Shown here: in pieces, positions 7,877 to 17,451 of the stretch
Numbering within the stretch: position 1 is the first letter of the stretch
How the letters are laid out: every line of letters begins with the position of its first letter
NCBI RefSeq assembly: GCF_029223485.1
Contig: NZ_JARHTP010000023.1
Coordinates: 62,001 to 126,000, forward strand
DNA length: 64,000 nt
Source: Streptomyces coacervatus
GTDB taxonomy: Bacteria > Actinomycetota > Actinomycetes > Streptomycetales > Streptomycetaceae
Direction of reading: 5' to 3'
The notes under the pieces: generated by a model
The model's input: the letters and a program-made list of their open reading frames with translations, nothing else
The model's database searches: none
What the model was told of the DNA's origin: nothing
Made by a program: the position numbers and the translations under genes

Positions 7877-9217
7877 TCAGATATTCAGGGCGTCCAGGGC
7901 CCATTCGACGGCGAGTACACCGCCCAGGCCCAGGATCGCGAGCACGGTCGTGTACGTCGTACGTGCCTTGATGGCGTCGAGGACCGACAGGTTGAAGTAC
8001 TCCTTGAACATCCAGAAGCCCGGGTCGTTGACGTGGCTGAAGGCGATCGAGCCGCAGGAGACGGCCAGCACCATCAGCTCGGGGTGCACGCCGCTGCCCG
8101 CGACGAGCGGGGCGACGACTCCGGCGGCCGTGACGACCGCGACCGTCGCGGAGCCCAGTGCTATGCGCAGGATCGCGGCGATGAGCCAGGCCAGGATGAT
8201 CGGCGAGATGTTCCAGCCTTCGGTGAAGTCCTTGATGTAGTCGGCGATCCCGCCCTCGACGAGGACCCCCTTGTACGCGCCGCCGGCGCCGATGACCAGC
8301 AGGATCATCGCCATGGACTTGGCCGCCGACACACAGGACGCGCTCACCTCGTCCAGGCTGCGGCCGATGCGCGGGCCGAAGGCCCAGATGGCCAGGCAGA
8401 GGGTCAGCAGCAGGGCGACCGGGGCCGAGCCGATGAAGTCGACGGCGTGCAGGACGGGGTTGTCGTCGTCGGACACCGCCATGTCGGCCACGGCGGCCCC
8501 TGCGATCAGCACGATCGGGACCAGGGCGACGAACAGGGACCAGCCCAGGCCCGGCAGCTCGTCCTCCTCGAACTCCCGCTCGGTGACCAGGCCTTGGGGG
8601 ATCGTGGGGTTCATCCGCCGGACGAACGGCAGCCGCGGCCACACCAGCGCGATGGCCGCGCCGATCGGTACGGCGAAGAACAGGCCGTAGAGGAGGGTGT
8701 GGCCGACTGAGGCGTGGAAGGTGGCGGCGACGGCCGTGGGGCCGGGGTGGGGCGGCAGGAAGCTGTGCATCGTGGACAGGGCGATCGACATCGGAAGGCC
8801 CACCCACAGCAGGTTCTTGCGGGTGACCCGGACAATGGTGAAGGCGACCGGCACGATGATGACGAAGGCGACCTCGTAGAACATCGTCACGCCGATGAGC
8901 ATGGCGGTGACGACCATGGCGACCTGGACGTAGCGCGGGCCGAAGGCGCCGACGAGCCGGCCGGCTATGCGCTGGGCGGCGCCCGAGTCGCCCATGACGC
9001 GGCCGAGCATGGCGCCGAGTCCGACGACGAGCAGGGTGTCGCCGATCTGGTCGCCGACCCCCTGCCCGAGGACGTCGCCGATCTTCGCGGCCGGAATCCC
9101 CTGGACCAGCGCGACCCCGACGGCCACCAGGAGCAGAGCGACGAGGCCGTTGAGCTTCAGTCTGGTCATGAGGAACAGCAGGACCAGCACGCTGATCGCT
9201 ACGACGACAAGTGGCAT
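7877..9217 (-). CDS. gntP: GntP-family sugar-acid:H+ symporter
   Basis: A 446-residue membrane protein of the GntP (gluconate:proton symporter) family with about 12-14 hydrophobic segments. Characteristic pieces are GAMLGRVMGDSGAAQRIAGRL, STMHSFLPPHPGPTAVA, IGAGGAYKGVLVEGGI and a C-terminal FSHVNDPGFWMFKEYF. Its place between kdgD and gudD indicates D-glucarate and possibly other aldarates as substrate rather than gluconate. Intact; GTTCAAAGGGGA on the minus strand just upstream provides the ribosome binding site. Confidence 0.92.
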   Translation of the reverse strand: MPLVVVAISVLVLLFLMTRLKLNGLVALLLVAVGVALVQGIPAAKIGDVLGQGVGDQIGDTLLVVGLGAMLGRVMGDSGAAQRIAGRLVGAFGPRYVQVAMVVTAMLIGVTMFYEVAFVIIVPVAFTIVRVTRKNLLWVGLPMSIALSTMHSFLPPHPGPTAVAATFHASVGHTLLYGLFFAVPIGAAIALVWPRLPFVRRMNPTIPQGLVTEREFEEDELPGLGWSLFVALVPIVLIAGAAVADMAVSDDDNPVLHAVDFIGSAPVALLLTLCLAIWAFGPRIGRSLDEVSASCVSAAKSMAMILLVIGAGGAYKGVLVEGGIADYIKDFTEGWNISPIILAWLIAAILRIALGSATVAVVTAAGVVAPLVAGSGVHPELMVLAVSCGSIAFSHVNDPGFWMFKEYFNLSVLDAIKARTTYTTVLAILGLGGVLAVEWALDALNI

Positions 9218-9262
9218 GGATCAGTTCCCCTTTGAACTGTTCTGAACTGGGGTGAGGGTGGT

Positions 9263-10210
9263 TCAGCCGGTGGCCCCGACCAGAGCCAGGCCCGTCTCCA
9301 GGAGCTTCTCCAGCTCGGCGAGGTCCTGCGGGCCGGGGTCGGTGAGCGGGGCGCGGACCGGGCCGACCGGCCTGCCGCGCAGCCGGGCCGCGGCCTTGAC
9401 GAGGGAGACCGCGTAGCCCGGTACGCGGTCGCGCAGTTCGACCAGGGGAACGTAGAAGTCGCGCAGCAGGTCGTCGACGGTGTTGTCGTCGCCGCTCTGG
9501 AGGGCGGCGAAGAACGCGTTCGCGATCTCGGGGGCGAAGGCGTGGACCGCCGAGGAGTACGCCGGGACGCCGACGGTGGCGTACGCGCGGGCCTGGATCT
9601 CCGCGGTGGCGGCGCCGTTGAAGAAGAGCAGATGGTCGGGGGAGTTGAGGGTCAGGCGCTGGAGGCGGTCCAGGTCGCTGTGGCCGTCCTTGAGGCCGAT
9701 GACCGTGGAGATCTCCGCGATGCGGCGCAGGCTCTCGACGCTGAAGGCGACCTGGTCGCGCTGGTAGACGATGAGCGGTATACCGGTGCCCGCGGCGATC
9801 CGGCGCACCTGCTCGACCAGACCGTCCTGCGGGGCGTTCAGCAGGTAGTGGGGGAGCACCAGCGCGGCGTCCGCGCCGGCTTCCTCCGCGATCCGGGCGA
9901 AGCGCAGGGCCTGGGCCCAGCCGTAGCCGATGCCGGCAACGACGGGTATGCGTCCGTCGGCCACCTCCACGGCGACGGTGACGACCTGGCGGTACTCGTC
10001 CTCGTCCAGCGCACTGAACTCGCCCGTGCCGCAGGCGGGGAAGACCGCGCCGGGACCGGTGGCCAACTGGCCCTCCAGGTAGGCGCGGTAGGCGTCCAGG
10101 TCGAGGCTGCCGTCGTCGGTGAAGCTGGTCAGCGGGAAGGACAGCACACCGCGTGCCATGCCGTCCCGCAGGCGTCGCGCGACGTCTTGGGCCGCCGTGT
10201 TCAGTGACAT
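9263..10210 (-). CDS. kdgD: 5-dehydro-4-deoxyglucarate dehydratase
   Basis: A 315-residue DapA/NAL-superfamily TIM barrel. GEFSALDEDEY (from CGTGEFSAL) is the KdgD version of the substrate carboxylate motif, the proton-relay tyrosine is in PLIVYQRDQ, and the Schiff-base lysine is in VIGLKDGHSD. It decarboxylates and dehydrates the gudD product to 2-oxoglutarate semialdehyde. It is first in the operon. The semialdehyde dehydrogenase that would finish the pathway is not found intact in this window. Confidence 0.94.
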   Translation of the reverse strand: MSLNTAAQDVARRLRDGMARGVLSFPLTSFTDDGSLDLDAYRAYLEGQLATGPGAVFPACGTGEFSALDEDEYRQVVTVAVEVADGRIPVVAGIGYGWAQALRFARIAEEAGADAALVLPHYLLNAPQDGLVEQVRRIAAGTGIPLIVYQRDQVAFSVESLRRIAEISTVIGLKDGHSDLDRLQRLTLNSPDHLLFFNGAATAEIQARAYATVGVPAYSSAVHAFAPEIANAFFAALQSGDDNTVDDLLRDFYVPLVELRDRVPGYAVSLVKAAARLRGRPVGPVRAPLTDPGPQDLAELEKLLETGLALVGATG

Positions 10211-10262
10211 GAACTCTTCTCCATGTATATGGATGCTATCTACGTATGAGGATGGAGGTTAG
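10211..10262. promoter_or_regulatory. A/T-rich promoter/operator upstream of kdgD
   Basis: The gap before kdgD contains TCCATGTATATGGA at 10220-10233 (arms TCCAT and ATGGA around GTAT), followed by TATCTACGTATGAGG. This is unusually A/T-rich for the window and is the natural position for the minus-strand operon promoter and an operator of a GntR- or IclR-type regulator. No intact regulator gene adjoins it; the nearby LysR at 10.9 kb is a ruin. Confidence 0.45.
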
Positions 10263-10329
10263 GGTGCTGTACATGGCTGGTCAATGGGTCGACGGCCGCC
10301 GGGCACCCGATGAAGCCCGATACGGCGGC

Positions 10330-10925
10330 TCAGGGCCGCGTGCCCACCTCGCGCACCGCCTGCGTCCAGGCGCGGGCCTGCTCGCTGAGGGCGATGCCGA
10401 GGCCGGGGCGCGACGACAGGTGCATCCGGCCGTCGCTGATCCGGAGCCGCTCGTTGAACAGCGTCTCCAGCCAGTCGAAGTGCTCCACCCACGGCTCGTG
10501 CGGATAGGCGGCGGCGAGGTGGAGGTGGATCTCCATGGCGAAGTGGGGTGCGAGTTGCAGGTGTTGGTGTTCGGCGAACGCGGCGAGCTTGAGGAACTGT
10601 GTGATGCCGCCGATGCGGGGCGCGTCCGGCTGGATGAGGTCCACCGCGTTGTGGCGCAGCAACTCCTGGTGCTCGGCCACGCTCGCGAGCATCTCGCCCG
10701 TCGCGATCGGCGTGTCCAGCGAGGCGGCGAGAGCGGCATGGCCCTGCGCGTCGTACGCGTCGAGAGGTTCCTCGATCCAGATCAGGCCGAACTGCTCCAG
10801 CGCACGGCCCATGCGCTGGGTGGCGGGTCGGTCCCACTGCTGGTTGGCGTCGACTATCAACGGCACGTCGTCGCCGAGGTGTTCGCGTACGGCGGTCACC
10901 CGGCGCAGGTCCGCCCTGCCGTCGC
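10330..10925 (-). pseudogene. C-terminal half of a galactarate/talarate-type dehydratase
   Basis: Leftward from about 10925 the frame gives the C-terminal barrel half of a mandelate-racemase-like dehydratase: RVTAVREHLGDDVPLIVDAN, IWIEEPLDAYD, IATGEMLASVAEHQ, APRIGGITQFLKLA and APHFAMEIHLHLAAAYPHEPW. The metal ligands and catalytic histidine region remain, but the capping domain and the KxK catalytic lysine half are gone. The motif set best matches the L-talarate/galactarate dehydratase group, in keeping with the neighbouring glucarate genes. It ends abruptly at a junction with LysR-like sequence. Confidence 0.8.
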
Positions 10926-10929
10926 TCTC

Positions 10930-11229
10930 AGGCCTGCGGCGAAGGAGCGGCTGGTCGCCGCATTGCCGACTGCACACGAGCTGACGACACATCAAGGAGC
11001 GCTCTCGGTACGGGACTTCGAGGGCCGGGAGCTGCTGATGTACTCACCCGTCGAGGCCCGCTACTTCCACGAACTGCTCATCAGCATCTTCCGGTCCGCC
11101 CATGTCACCCCCGTCTACTCCCAGTACCTCAGCCAGGTCCAGGGCATCCTCGCCCTGGTGTGCCGCGGCGCCAACGACAACCCGGCCCTGCACGCGCTGC
11201 TCAAGTGTCTGCCGGAGCGAATGCCGTGA
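10930..11229 (+). pseudogene. LysR effector-domain remnant with internal deletion
   Basis: Rightward from about 10935 the frame reads AKERLVAALPTAHELTTHQG, then FEGRELLMYSPVEARYFHELL and VYSQYLSQVQGILALV, which are typical of the C-terminal effector domain of benzoate/catechol-type LysR regulators. It then jumps to ANDNPALHALLKCLPER, the extreme C-terminus. The helix-turn-helix half and about 40 internal residues are missing. It is back-to-back with the dehydratase ruin, and both lack their 5' halves. Confidence 0.78.
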
Positions 11230-11354
11230 CGTGCCGGGCATGACGGGATGGGGCCCGGCGCCGTGGAGCATCGGTGAAAACCCTGTGGAAGCGGTGTCAG
11301 TGGGGCCGTTTATGCTGCCCCACACGATCACGCGGCACCAGGGGAGGGCGCGGC

Positions 11355-12341
11355 ATGTTGGGCAAGCTGTTCGGTAAGGGGGCGGAGAGACCGGCGGCGG
11401 ATCCGCATGCGCTTCCCGCGCCGCGCTGGCAGAAGCAGGGGATGTACACCCTGCGCGCACTCGGGGACGCGCGGGTGCGCGCGCTGGTGGACGCCGCGGA
11501 GGCGGGTGACTGGGACGCGGTCAAGGTGGCACTGGCCCCCTTCGATCTCGGCCGCGACCACCAAGTCCTGGGCGAGCTGGCCGACCTGGAAGGTGTGCAG
11601 GACTGGATCGGCAGGGCAGTCGAGGAGGACAAGGAGCACCGGGCGACCGCTCTGCTGATATCCGGGGCGCGCCACATCAGCTGGGGCTGGGAAGCGCGCA
11701 CCCGCCGGCTTGCCAAGAACGTCTCCCAGGAGCAGTGGCGGATCTTCCACGAGCGCCTGCACATCGCCGAGGATCAGCTGCTGGAGGCCGCCGAGCTGCG
11801 GCCGGAATGGGTCACGCCGTGGCGCCGCCTGCTCACCTCCGGCCGCGGCATGTCGCTGGGCCCTGCGGTCAACGAGACCAGGCGTGATGCCGCCCTGCGC
11901 CGCGACCCGCTGGACCTGGAGACCCATATCGAGTGGGTGTCGCAGCTGCAGCCCCGCTGGAGCGGCGAGCCCGGCGAGGCCCTGGAGTTCGCCCGTGAGG
12001 CGTTCACCGGCGCCCCCGAAGGCCATCGCCTCGGCTGTGTGATCGCCATGGCGCACATCGAGGACTGGGTCGAGTCCGACCACAAGAACTGCCTCATCAC
12101 CCCCGAGATCCAGGACGAGCTGCTGGAGGCGGCCGAGCGCAGCATCCTCCACCCCGCCCATGTGCGTCGCCCGGGCTGGCAGGAGGACTTCAACATCTTT
12201 GCCATGGCCCTGTCGCTGGCCTCCGAGCGGATCGCGTTGCCGCGTGTCTTCCGCGAGCTGGGCGGCGCCTACACCTCGTGGCCGTGGAGGTACATGGCGG
12301 AGCCGGAAAAGATGTACGCCCGCGCCCGGCGCAACGCCTGA
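11355..12341 (+). CDS. Uncharacterised 328-residue protein of the Hsp90 operon
   Basis: The protein starts MLGKLFGKGAERPAAD, has no signal peptide or membrane segment and is mostly helical, with repeated Trp/Arg-rich helices (DWIGRAVEEDKEHRATALLI, WVTPWRRLLTSGRGMSLG, MAHIEDWVESDHKNCLITPE). GGGGAGGG at 11340-11347 precedes the ATG at 11355. It lies 49 bp before the Hsp90-family gene and shares its orientation, so it is probably co-transcribed. I do not recognise a named domain; it resembles solenoid proteins of actinomycetes. Intact. Confidence 0.75.
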   Translation: MLGKLFGKGAERPAADPHALPAPRWQKQGMYTLRALGDARVRALVDAAEAGDWDAVKVALAPFDLGRDHQVLGELADLEGVQDWIGRAVEEDKEHRATALLISGARHISWGWEARTRRLAKNVSQEQWRIFHERLHIAEDQLLEAAELRPEWVTPWRRLLTSGRGMSLGPAVNETRRDAALRRDPLDLETHIEWVSQLQPRWSGEPGEALEFAREAFTGAPEGHRLGCVIAMAHIEDWVESDHKNCLITPEIQDELLEAAERSILHPAHVRRPGWQEDFNIFAMALSLASERIALPRVFRELGGAYTSWPWRYMAEPEKMYARARRNA

Positions 12342-12390
12342 ACCCGCCACCCACCAGCCGCCCGTCGATCACCTCACCCCGGACTGCCCC

Positions 12391-14238
12391 ATGACTCTGC
12401 CCGACACCTCTTTGAGCCCGGCCGGCGCCGACCGCACCTTCCAGGTCGATCTGCGCGGCCTCGTCGACCTCCTCTCCCACCACCTCTACTCCAGCCCCCG
12501 TGTCTATCTGCGCGAACTGATGCAAAACGCGGTGGACGCGCTGACCGCCCGGCACACCCTCGAACCGGCCGCGCCCGCAGGGGACTTGGGCATCCGCTTG
12601 TACGCCGACCGCTCCGTGGTCCGCGTCGAGGACGACGGCGTCGGTCTCACCGAGGCCGATGTGCACACCTTCCTCGCCACCATCGGCCGCAGCAGCAAGC
12701 GCGCCGAGGGGATAGCCGAGCAACGCGGCGACTTCATCGGCCAGTTCGGTATCGGCCTGCTCTCCTGCTTCCTGGTCGCCGACGAGATCCACGTCCTGAG
12801 CCGCTCCGCCCGCACCCCCGACGCCCCCGCGGTGGAGTGGCGGGGACGCGGCGACGGCAGCTACACCGTCCGCACCCTGCCCGTCTCCGCCCGTCCCCGG
12901 CCCGGCACCACCGTCACACTGACCCCGCGTGCCGACACGGCCGAGTGGACCCGCCCGGCCCAAGTACACGCGCTGGCCCGCCACTTCGGCTCCCTGCTGC
13001 GCCACCCGGTCACCTTCGACGACGGCACGGGCGGCCCGGGTGCGCCCGTCAACCCCGAGGCCGCGCCCTGGGCGCGTACGTACCCCACGCCGGGATCCCG
13101 CTCCCGAGCGCTGGCCGCGTACGGCGAAGAGGTCTTCGGGTTCAAGCCGCTGGACACCATCGAACTGGACCTGCCGGCCGTGGGGTTGAAGGGCATTGCC
13201 TGTGTGCTGCCCGAGGCGGTGCCGGCCGGGCGCCGCCACGGCCACCGCGTGCATGTCAAGGGCATGCTGCTGTCCGAGCACGCCGAGGAGATCCTGCCCG
13301 AGTGGGCCTTCTTCGTCCGCTGCGTCGTCGACGCCGAGAGCCTGCGCCCGACGGCGTCCCGCGAGTCCCTGTACGAGGACGACACCCTCGCCGCGGTTCG
13401 GGACGCCCTCGCCGAGCGGCTGCGCGACTGGATCGCCCGGGCCGCCGCCAGCGACCCCGACCTGCTCGGCCGCTTCCTCCAGGCCCACCACCTGGCCGTT
13501 AAATCCCTCGCCGTGCACGACGACGAGATCCTGCGGATGCTCCTGCCCTGGCTGCCGTTCGAGACCACCGACGGGCACTGCACCCTCGACGAGTTCGCCC
13601 GCAGCCACCGCACCGTGCTCGTGACCTCCAGCGTGGAGGAGTTCCGCCAGGTCGCCGCGATCGCCTCGGCGGCCGGACTCGGCGTCGTCAACGGCGGCTA
13701 CACCTACGACCGTGAACTGGTCCACCGGCTGCCCGAGATCAGGCCCGAGGCCACCGTCGCCGACCTCGACCCGGCGACCCTCACCGCCCATCTCGACCCC
13801 GTCGACCGGGAGACCGAGCTGGCCGCCGCGGCCTACCTCGCCCAGGCCCGCGACGCCCTCGCCGTCTTCGACTGCGACGTCGCCCTGCGCACCTTCCAGC
13901 CCGCCTCCGCCCCCGCCCTCCTCGTCGACAGCCGCGAGGCGCGGCACGAGCGCACCCGCTCCCAGCTCGCCCGCGAGCAGCAGGGCGGCGTATGGGGCGA
14001 CATCCTCGGCGCCCTGCGCCAGGAGGCACCGCGGGCCCAGCTGATCCTCAACCAGCTCAACCCGCTGGTCCGCACCGCCGTCACCATCGACGAGCCCGAA
14101 CTGGCCCGCACCAGCGCCGAAGCCCTCTACGGACAGGCCGCGATGCTCTCCCGGCGTCCGCTGAGGCCCGCCGAGTCGAGTCTCATCAACCGCTCGTTCC
14201 TCGACCTTCTCGCCCACGCCCTCCGCAAGGACAGCTGA
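12391..14238 (+). CDS. Hsp90-family (HtpG-like) GHKL ATPase, divergent subfamily
   Basis: A 615-residue protein close to HtpG in length. The N-terminal Bergerat fold is complete: RELMQNAVDAL with Glu42 and Asn46, VEDDGVGL with the adenine-contacting Asp81/82 and glycines, the lid GQFGIGLLSCFLVADEI at 117-133, and GTTVTLTPR. The middle domain includes the segment with RPTASRESLYEDD, the usual conserved Hsp90 sequence. Motifs deviate from classical HtpG (which has NASDAL and GQFGVGFYS), marking a separate actinobacterial branch. It sits 2 bp before the helical-repeat gene and downstream of the 11355 gene, in one transcript. Confidence 0.9.
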   Translation: MTLPDTSLSPAGADRTFQVDLRGLVDLLSHHLYSSPRVYLRELMQNAVDALTARHTLEPAAPAGDLGIRLYADRSVVRVEDDGVGLTEADVHTFLATIGRSSKRAEGIAEQRGDFIGQFGIGLLSCFLVADEIHVLSRSARTPDAPAVEWRGRGDGSYTVRTLPVSARPRPGTTVTLTPRADTAEWTRPAQVHALARHFGSLLRHPVTFDDGTGGPGAPVNPEAAPWARTYPTPGSRSRALAAYGEEVFGFKPLDTIELDLPAVGLKGIACVLPEAVPAGRRHGHRVHVKGMLLSEHAEEILPEWAFFVRCVVDAESLRPTASRESLYEDDTLAAVRDALAERLRDWIARAAASDPDLLGRFLQAHHLAVKSLAVHDDEILRMLLPWLPFETTDGHCTLDEFARSHRTVLVTSSVEEFRQVAAIASAAGLGVVNGGYTYDRELVHRLPEIRPEATVADLDPATLTAHLDPVDRETELAAAAYLAQARDALAVFDCDVALRTFQPASAPALLVDSREARHERTRSQLAREQQGGVWGDILGALRQEAPRAQLILNQLNPLVRTAVTIDEPELARTSAEALYGQAAMLSRRPLRPAESSLINRSFLDLLAHALRKDS

Positions 14239-14240
14239 CG

Positions 14241-17180
14241 ATGCCGACCGCACCCCATCCCCAGAACACAGACGAGCTGTTCAAGGCGCTCCAGGAGAAC
14301 GACGCGCGTCCCTACGGGCGCACCCGCACCGTCACGGCCGAGGAACTCGTCGACGCCGCCGAGCAGTTCGAGGAGCCCGTCGTCCTCGTCCACGCACTCC
14401 TCGAACTGCAGGAGGCGTACACCTACGGCTCCGAACCCCGGAAGTCGCCCGTCGTCTTCGCGCGTCTGCTCACCCTCTTCGACGAGCAGCCCGACCTCTT
14501 CGACGAGCGCCTGCGCCACATGCTGTTCTGGCGGTTCAAGTGGGTCGCCCACGCCCTGCGTCAGCTGCCCGAGATACCGCTTGCCAGCCTGCGCCAGTGG
14601 CTGACGGAGATGCGCGACCGCTACGAGAGGGCCGACCTCGACCTCCAGCCCTACTACGGACAGGCCTACCAGCTCGCCGCCCACGTCGGCGAGGACACCG
14701 ACCTCGCCTACGAGCTGTGGGCGGGCCGCACCCGCACCAGGCTCAGCGACTGCGAGGCCTGCGAGATCTGCCAGCGAGCCCGGTACCACCTCAGGGCGGG
14801 CGACGACGAGCGGGCCCTGCGCGCCTGGGAGCCCGTCCTGGCCGGGAAGGAGTCCTGCCAGGAGGAGCCGGCCCGCTCCGCCTCGTACGCCCTGTTGCCC
14901 CTGCTGCGCACCGGCCGCACCGACCGGGCCCGCGAGCTGCACCTCGCCGGCTACCGCGCCTGCCGCCGCAATCCCTCGATGTCCGAGGAGGTCGGCCGGC
15001 ACCTGGAGTTCTGCGCGCTGACCGGCAACGAGGCACGCGGCCTGGAACTCCTTGCAGAGAACCGGAACCTGTTCGACGAGGTCGACTCGCCGCTGGACCT
15101 GATCGGCTTCCTCACCGGCGTGGAGGTCCTCCTCCAGCGCGTCGAGCACCTCGGCCACGGTGAACTGCCCGCCGCCGGATACGCGGGCCGCACCTGGACG
15201 GTGGCCGGACTGCGCGCCGAGGTGCGCGGCCGCGCCGAAAACCTCGCCGCCCGCTTCGACGCCCGCAACGGCACCACGGCCCAGAGCGACGGCCGTACGG
15301 CCCGCCTCGACCGTGCCCCGCTCCTGGAGACACTGGAACTGACCCTGCGCACCCGCGGCCTCGACGACGTGGCCCCCGCCGCGCAGGTTGCCGCGCCCGC
15401 CGCCGGTACGGCCGCCGCCGTCCCCGACCCGCTGCCCGAACTCATCCTCCGGGCAAGGGACTTGGACCGGCAGGGGCACCCGAACGCCCAGGCCTGCTGG
15501 GCGCGGCTGCGCACACTCGTGGCCGCCGGCGACTACACCCATCCCGACGATCCGGCCGTCGGCCCGCTCGGACAGCTGCGCGCGGACCTGCTGGCCGAGG
15601 AGGCGAGCCGGGCGGGCGAGAAGGACGAGTTCGCCGACTGTGCCGCCCGCCACGAGGAGGCCGCGGCCCTGTACGAGGAGGCCGGAGAACCGGGTCACGC
15701 GGCGCTCTGCCGAGGCAGCGCCCTGTTCGCCGCCGCCCGGATTCCCACGCAGGACGGCGACGGAGCCGAGGCGAAGGCCGCCGCGCTGACCGCCGCTCAC
15801 GCCTCCCTGGTCCGCCTGCACGAGGAGACCCCGGGCCTCGCCCCGTACCAGGAGGCCCGTCTGCTGCGGCTGCGGGCGACCGTGCTCGGCCTGCGTCTGC
15901 AGACCTCGCGCAACGACGAGCACATCGCGCCGGTCCTGGCCGAGGTGGATCTGCTGCACACGTTCGCCACCCGGCACGACATCGGCACGCAGATCTCCGG
16001 CGCGCTGCTGCTGCGGAGCAGCACCTACGCCCTCTCCGGCGACCTGCCCGCCGCGGTCACCGAGATCGACGCCCTCCTCGACCGGCTGAAGGCACACGGC
16101 CCCGCCTGGCACCTGCCCCGAACGCTCGGACTGCGCGGCCGGCTCCACTTCGGCCTCCGGGACGCGCAGACCGCGTACGACAACCTCACCGAAGCCCTGC
16201 AGCAGGCCGCCGACTGGCCGGCCGACGCGATCAGCACCGCCCGCCTCCACGGTGATCTGGCCGAGGCCTGCATGCACCTGCGCCGCCCCGACGAGGCACT
16301 GCCGCACCTGACGCGCTCCGCGGAGCTGGACCTTCGCCGCGGCAGCCGGACGGAGGCGTTCTGCACCTACAGCAACGCCGCCCAGCTCACTCTCGACCTG
16401 GGCCGTATCGAGGACTGCATCGCCCTGCTCGACTCCCTGCTGGCCGAACCGGACGTCACCGCCGGAGAGGTGGACGACCGGCTTGTCGCCCAGCTGCGCC
16501 TGACCCGCGCTCGGGCACTGCAGGCGGGGGAGGACCCCAAGGCGGCCACGGCGGAGTTCGTCGCCCTCGCGGCCGAGTCGGCCGGCTGGGACGACGACCC
16601 CGGGAGCCACGCCATGATCGCCGCGGAGACCGCCGTACTCCTGGGTGAATCCGGCGAGTTCGACCGGGCCCGCGAAGCCGCCGACCAGGCACTCGCCGCC
16701 CATGCCCGCGCCCCGCGCTACCAGCAGCTCAGCAACTGCCTGCGCGAACTCGCCCGCCTCCAAGCCCAGCAGCAGGGCCCCGACGGCCTGGCCGACGCGC
16801 TCGCCCTTCTCGCCGACGCGGGCCGGATCGCCGACGAGGCCCGCGCCGCCGAGTACGAGTCCCGCGGCCGTTCCCTGGACACCGCCCTGGCCTATGAACA
16901 CGGGCGGGTCAACGCCTTCGCCGGCGAGTACGAGGACGCCCTGGCCGCCCTGGAGAAGGCCCTCGCCCTGCTCGGCGAGCCGGGACAAGGGGACGACCAC
17001 GCCGACGAGTGGGCCGAGTGCATCCGCCTCGCGGGCGCCGTGGAGGGCCTCTACCTGGAACGCCCCGCCCCCGCCCTCACCCGCCTCGACGCGGCGATCA
17101 CCCGCCTGACCGCCCTGGGCCACACCGCGGAGACCAAGCCGCTGACCTCCTTGGCGGCCCGGCTGCGCGACGAGGAGTGA
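14241..17180 (+). CDS. 979-residue TPR-like helical-repeat protein of the Hsp90 operon
   Basis: The ATG at 14241 is 2 bp after the Hsp90 stop, so translation is coupled. The protein is cytoplasmic and almost entirely amphipathic helix pairs of TPR style (for example EYEDALAALEKALALLGE, HLRRPDEALPHLTRSAEL, SGEFDRAREAADQALAAHA), densest in the C-terminal half. A cysteine cluster, CEACEIC at 171-177 with Cys206, could bind metal. TPR proteins are the standard co-chaperones of eukaryotic Hsp90; a role as client adaptor for the adjacent Hsp90 is my inference. No enzyme motif is visible. Confidence 0.82.
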   Translation: MPTAPHPQNTDELFKALQENDARPYGRTRTVTAEELVDAAEQFEEPVVLVHALLELQEAYTYGSEPRKSPVVFARLLTLFDEQPDLFDERLRHMLFWRFKWVAHALRQLPEIPLASLRQWLTEMRDRYERADLDLQPYYGQAYQLAAHVGEDTDLAYELWAGRTRTRLSDCEACEICQRARYHLRAGDDERALRAWEPVLAGKESCQEEPARSASYALLPLLRTGRTDRARELHLAGYRACRRNPSMSEEVGRHLEFCALTGNEARGLELLAENRNLFDEVDSPLDLIGFLTGVEVLLQRVEHLGHGELPAAGYAGRTWTVAGLRAEVRGRAENLAARFDARNGTTAQSDGRTARLDRAPLLETLELTLRTRGLDDVAPAAQVAAPAAGTAAAVPDPLPELILRARDLDRQGHPNAQACWARLRTLVAAGDYTHPDDPAVGPLGQLRADLLAEEASRAGEKDEFADCAARHEEAAALYEEAGEPGHAALCRGSALFAAARIPTQDGDGAEAKAAALTAAHASLVRLHEETPGLAPYQEARLLRLRATVLGLRLQTSRNDEHIAPVLAEVDLLHTFATRHDIGTQISGALLLRSSTYALSGDLPAAVTEIDALLDRLKAHGPAWHLPRTLGLRGRLHFGLRDAQTAYDNLTEALQQAADWPADAISTARLHGDLAEACMHLRRPDEALPHLTRSAELDLRRGSRTEAFCTYSNAAQLTLDLGRIEDCIALLDSLLAEPDVTAGEVDDRLVAQLRLTRARALQAGEDPKAATAEFVALAAESAGWDDDPGSHAMIAAETAVLLGESGEFDRAREAADQALAAHARAPRYQQLSNCLRELARLQAQQQGPDGLADALALLADAGRIADEARAAEYESRGRSLDTALAYEHGRVNAFAGEYEDALAALEKALALLGEPGQGDDHADEWAECIRLAGAVEGLYLERPAPALTRLDAAITRLTALGHTAETKPLTSLAARLRDEE

Positions 17181-17451
17181 CACGGCGGTGCCGAGGCCGT
17201 TGCCGCACGACTTACCTCCCTGGCAGTCGGTCCACCACTGGTGAGTCAGGTGGCAGAAGGACGGTCCGATCAGTTGGTCGGCTCCAGCCCGGAGGAACGC
17301 TCTGTAGTCGACGACGCGCGGCATCGGCTTCACTCGCTGCACGAGAACCTCGACACCACCACCCCCCTCGGTGAGCCCGTGATGACCGGGTGTTGCACCT
17401 GCCCTCAATCACTGTTCCGCACCGAGACAGGCAAGCGGTGTGCGGGATCGG

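Noticed and set aside
10264..10315. MAGQWVDGRRAP, similar to an aldehyde-dehydrogenase N-terminus, divergent from kdgD
   Set aside because: It would suit the missing semialdehyde dehydrogenase of the glucarate pathway, but about 12 residues are too few to support a call.
12190..14253. 687-residue open frame antisense to the Hsp90 gene
   Set aside because: It mirrors G/C-rich codons of the real gene, is full of Gly/Val/Arg-biased low-complexity sequence and has no motif; the plus strand carries all Hsp90 motifs.
14127..17408. 1093-residue antisense frame over the helical-repeat gene
   Set aside because: A long frame caused by high G/C third positions on the other strand; composition is unlike real proteins.
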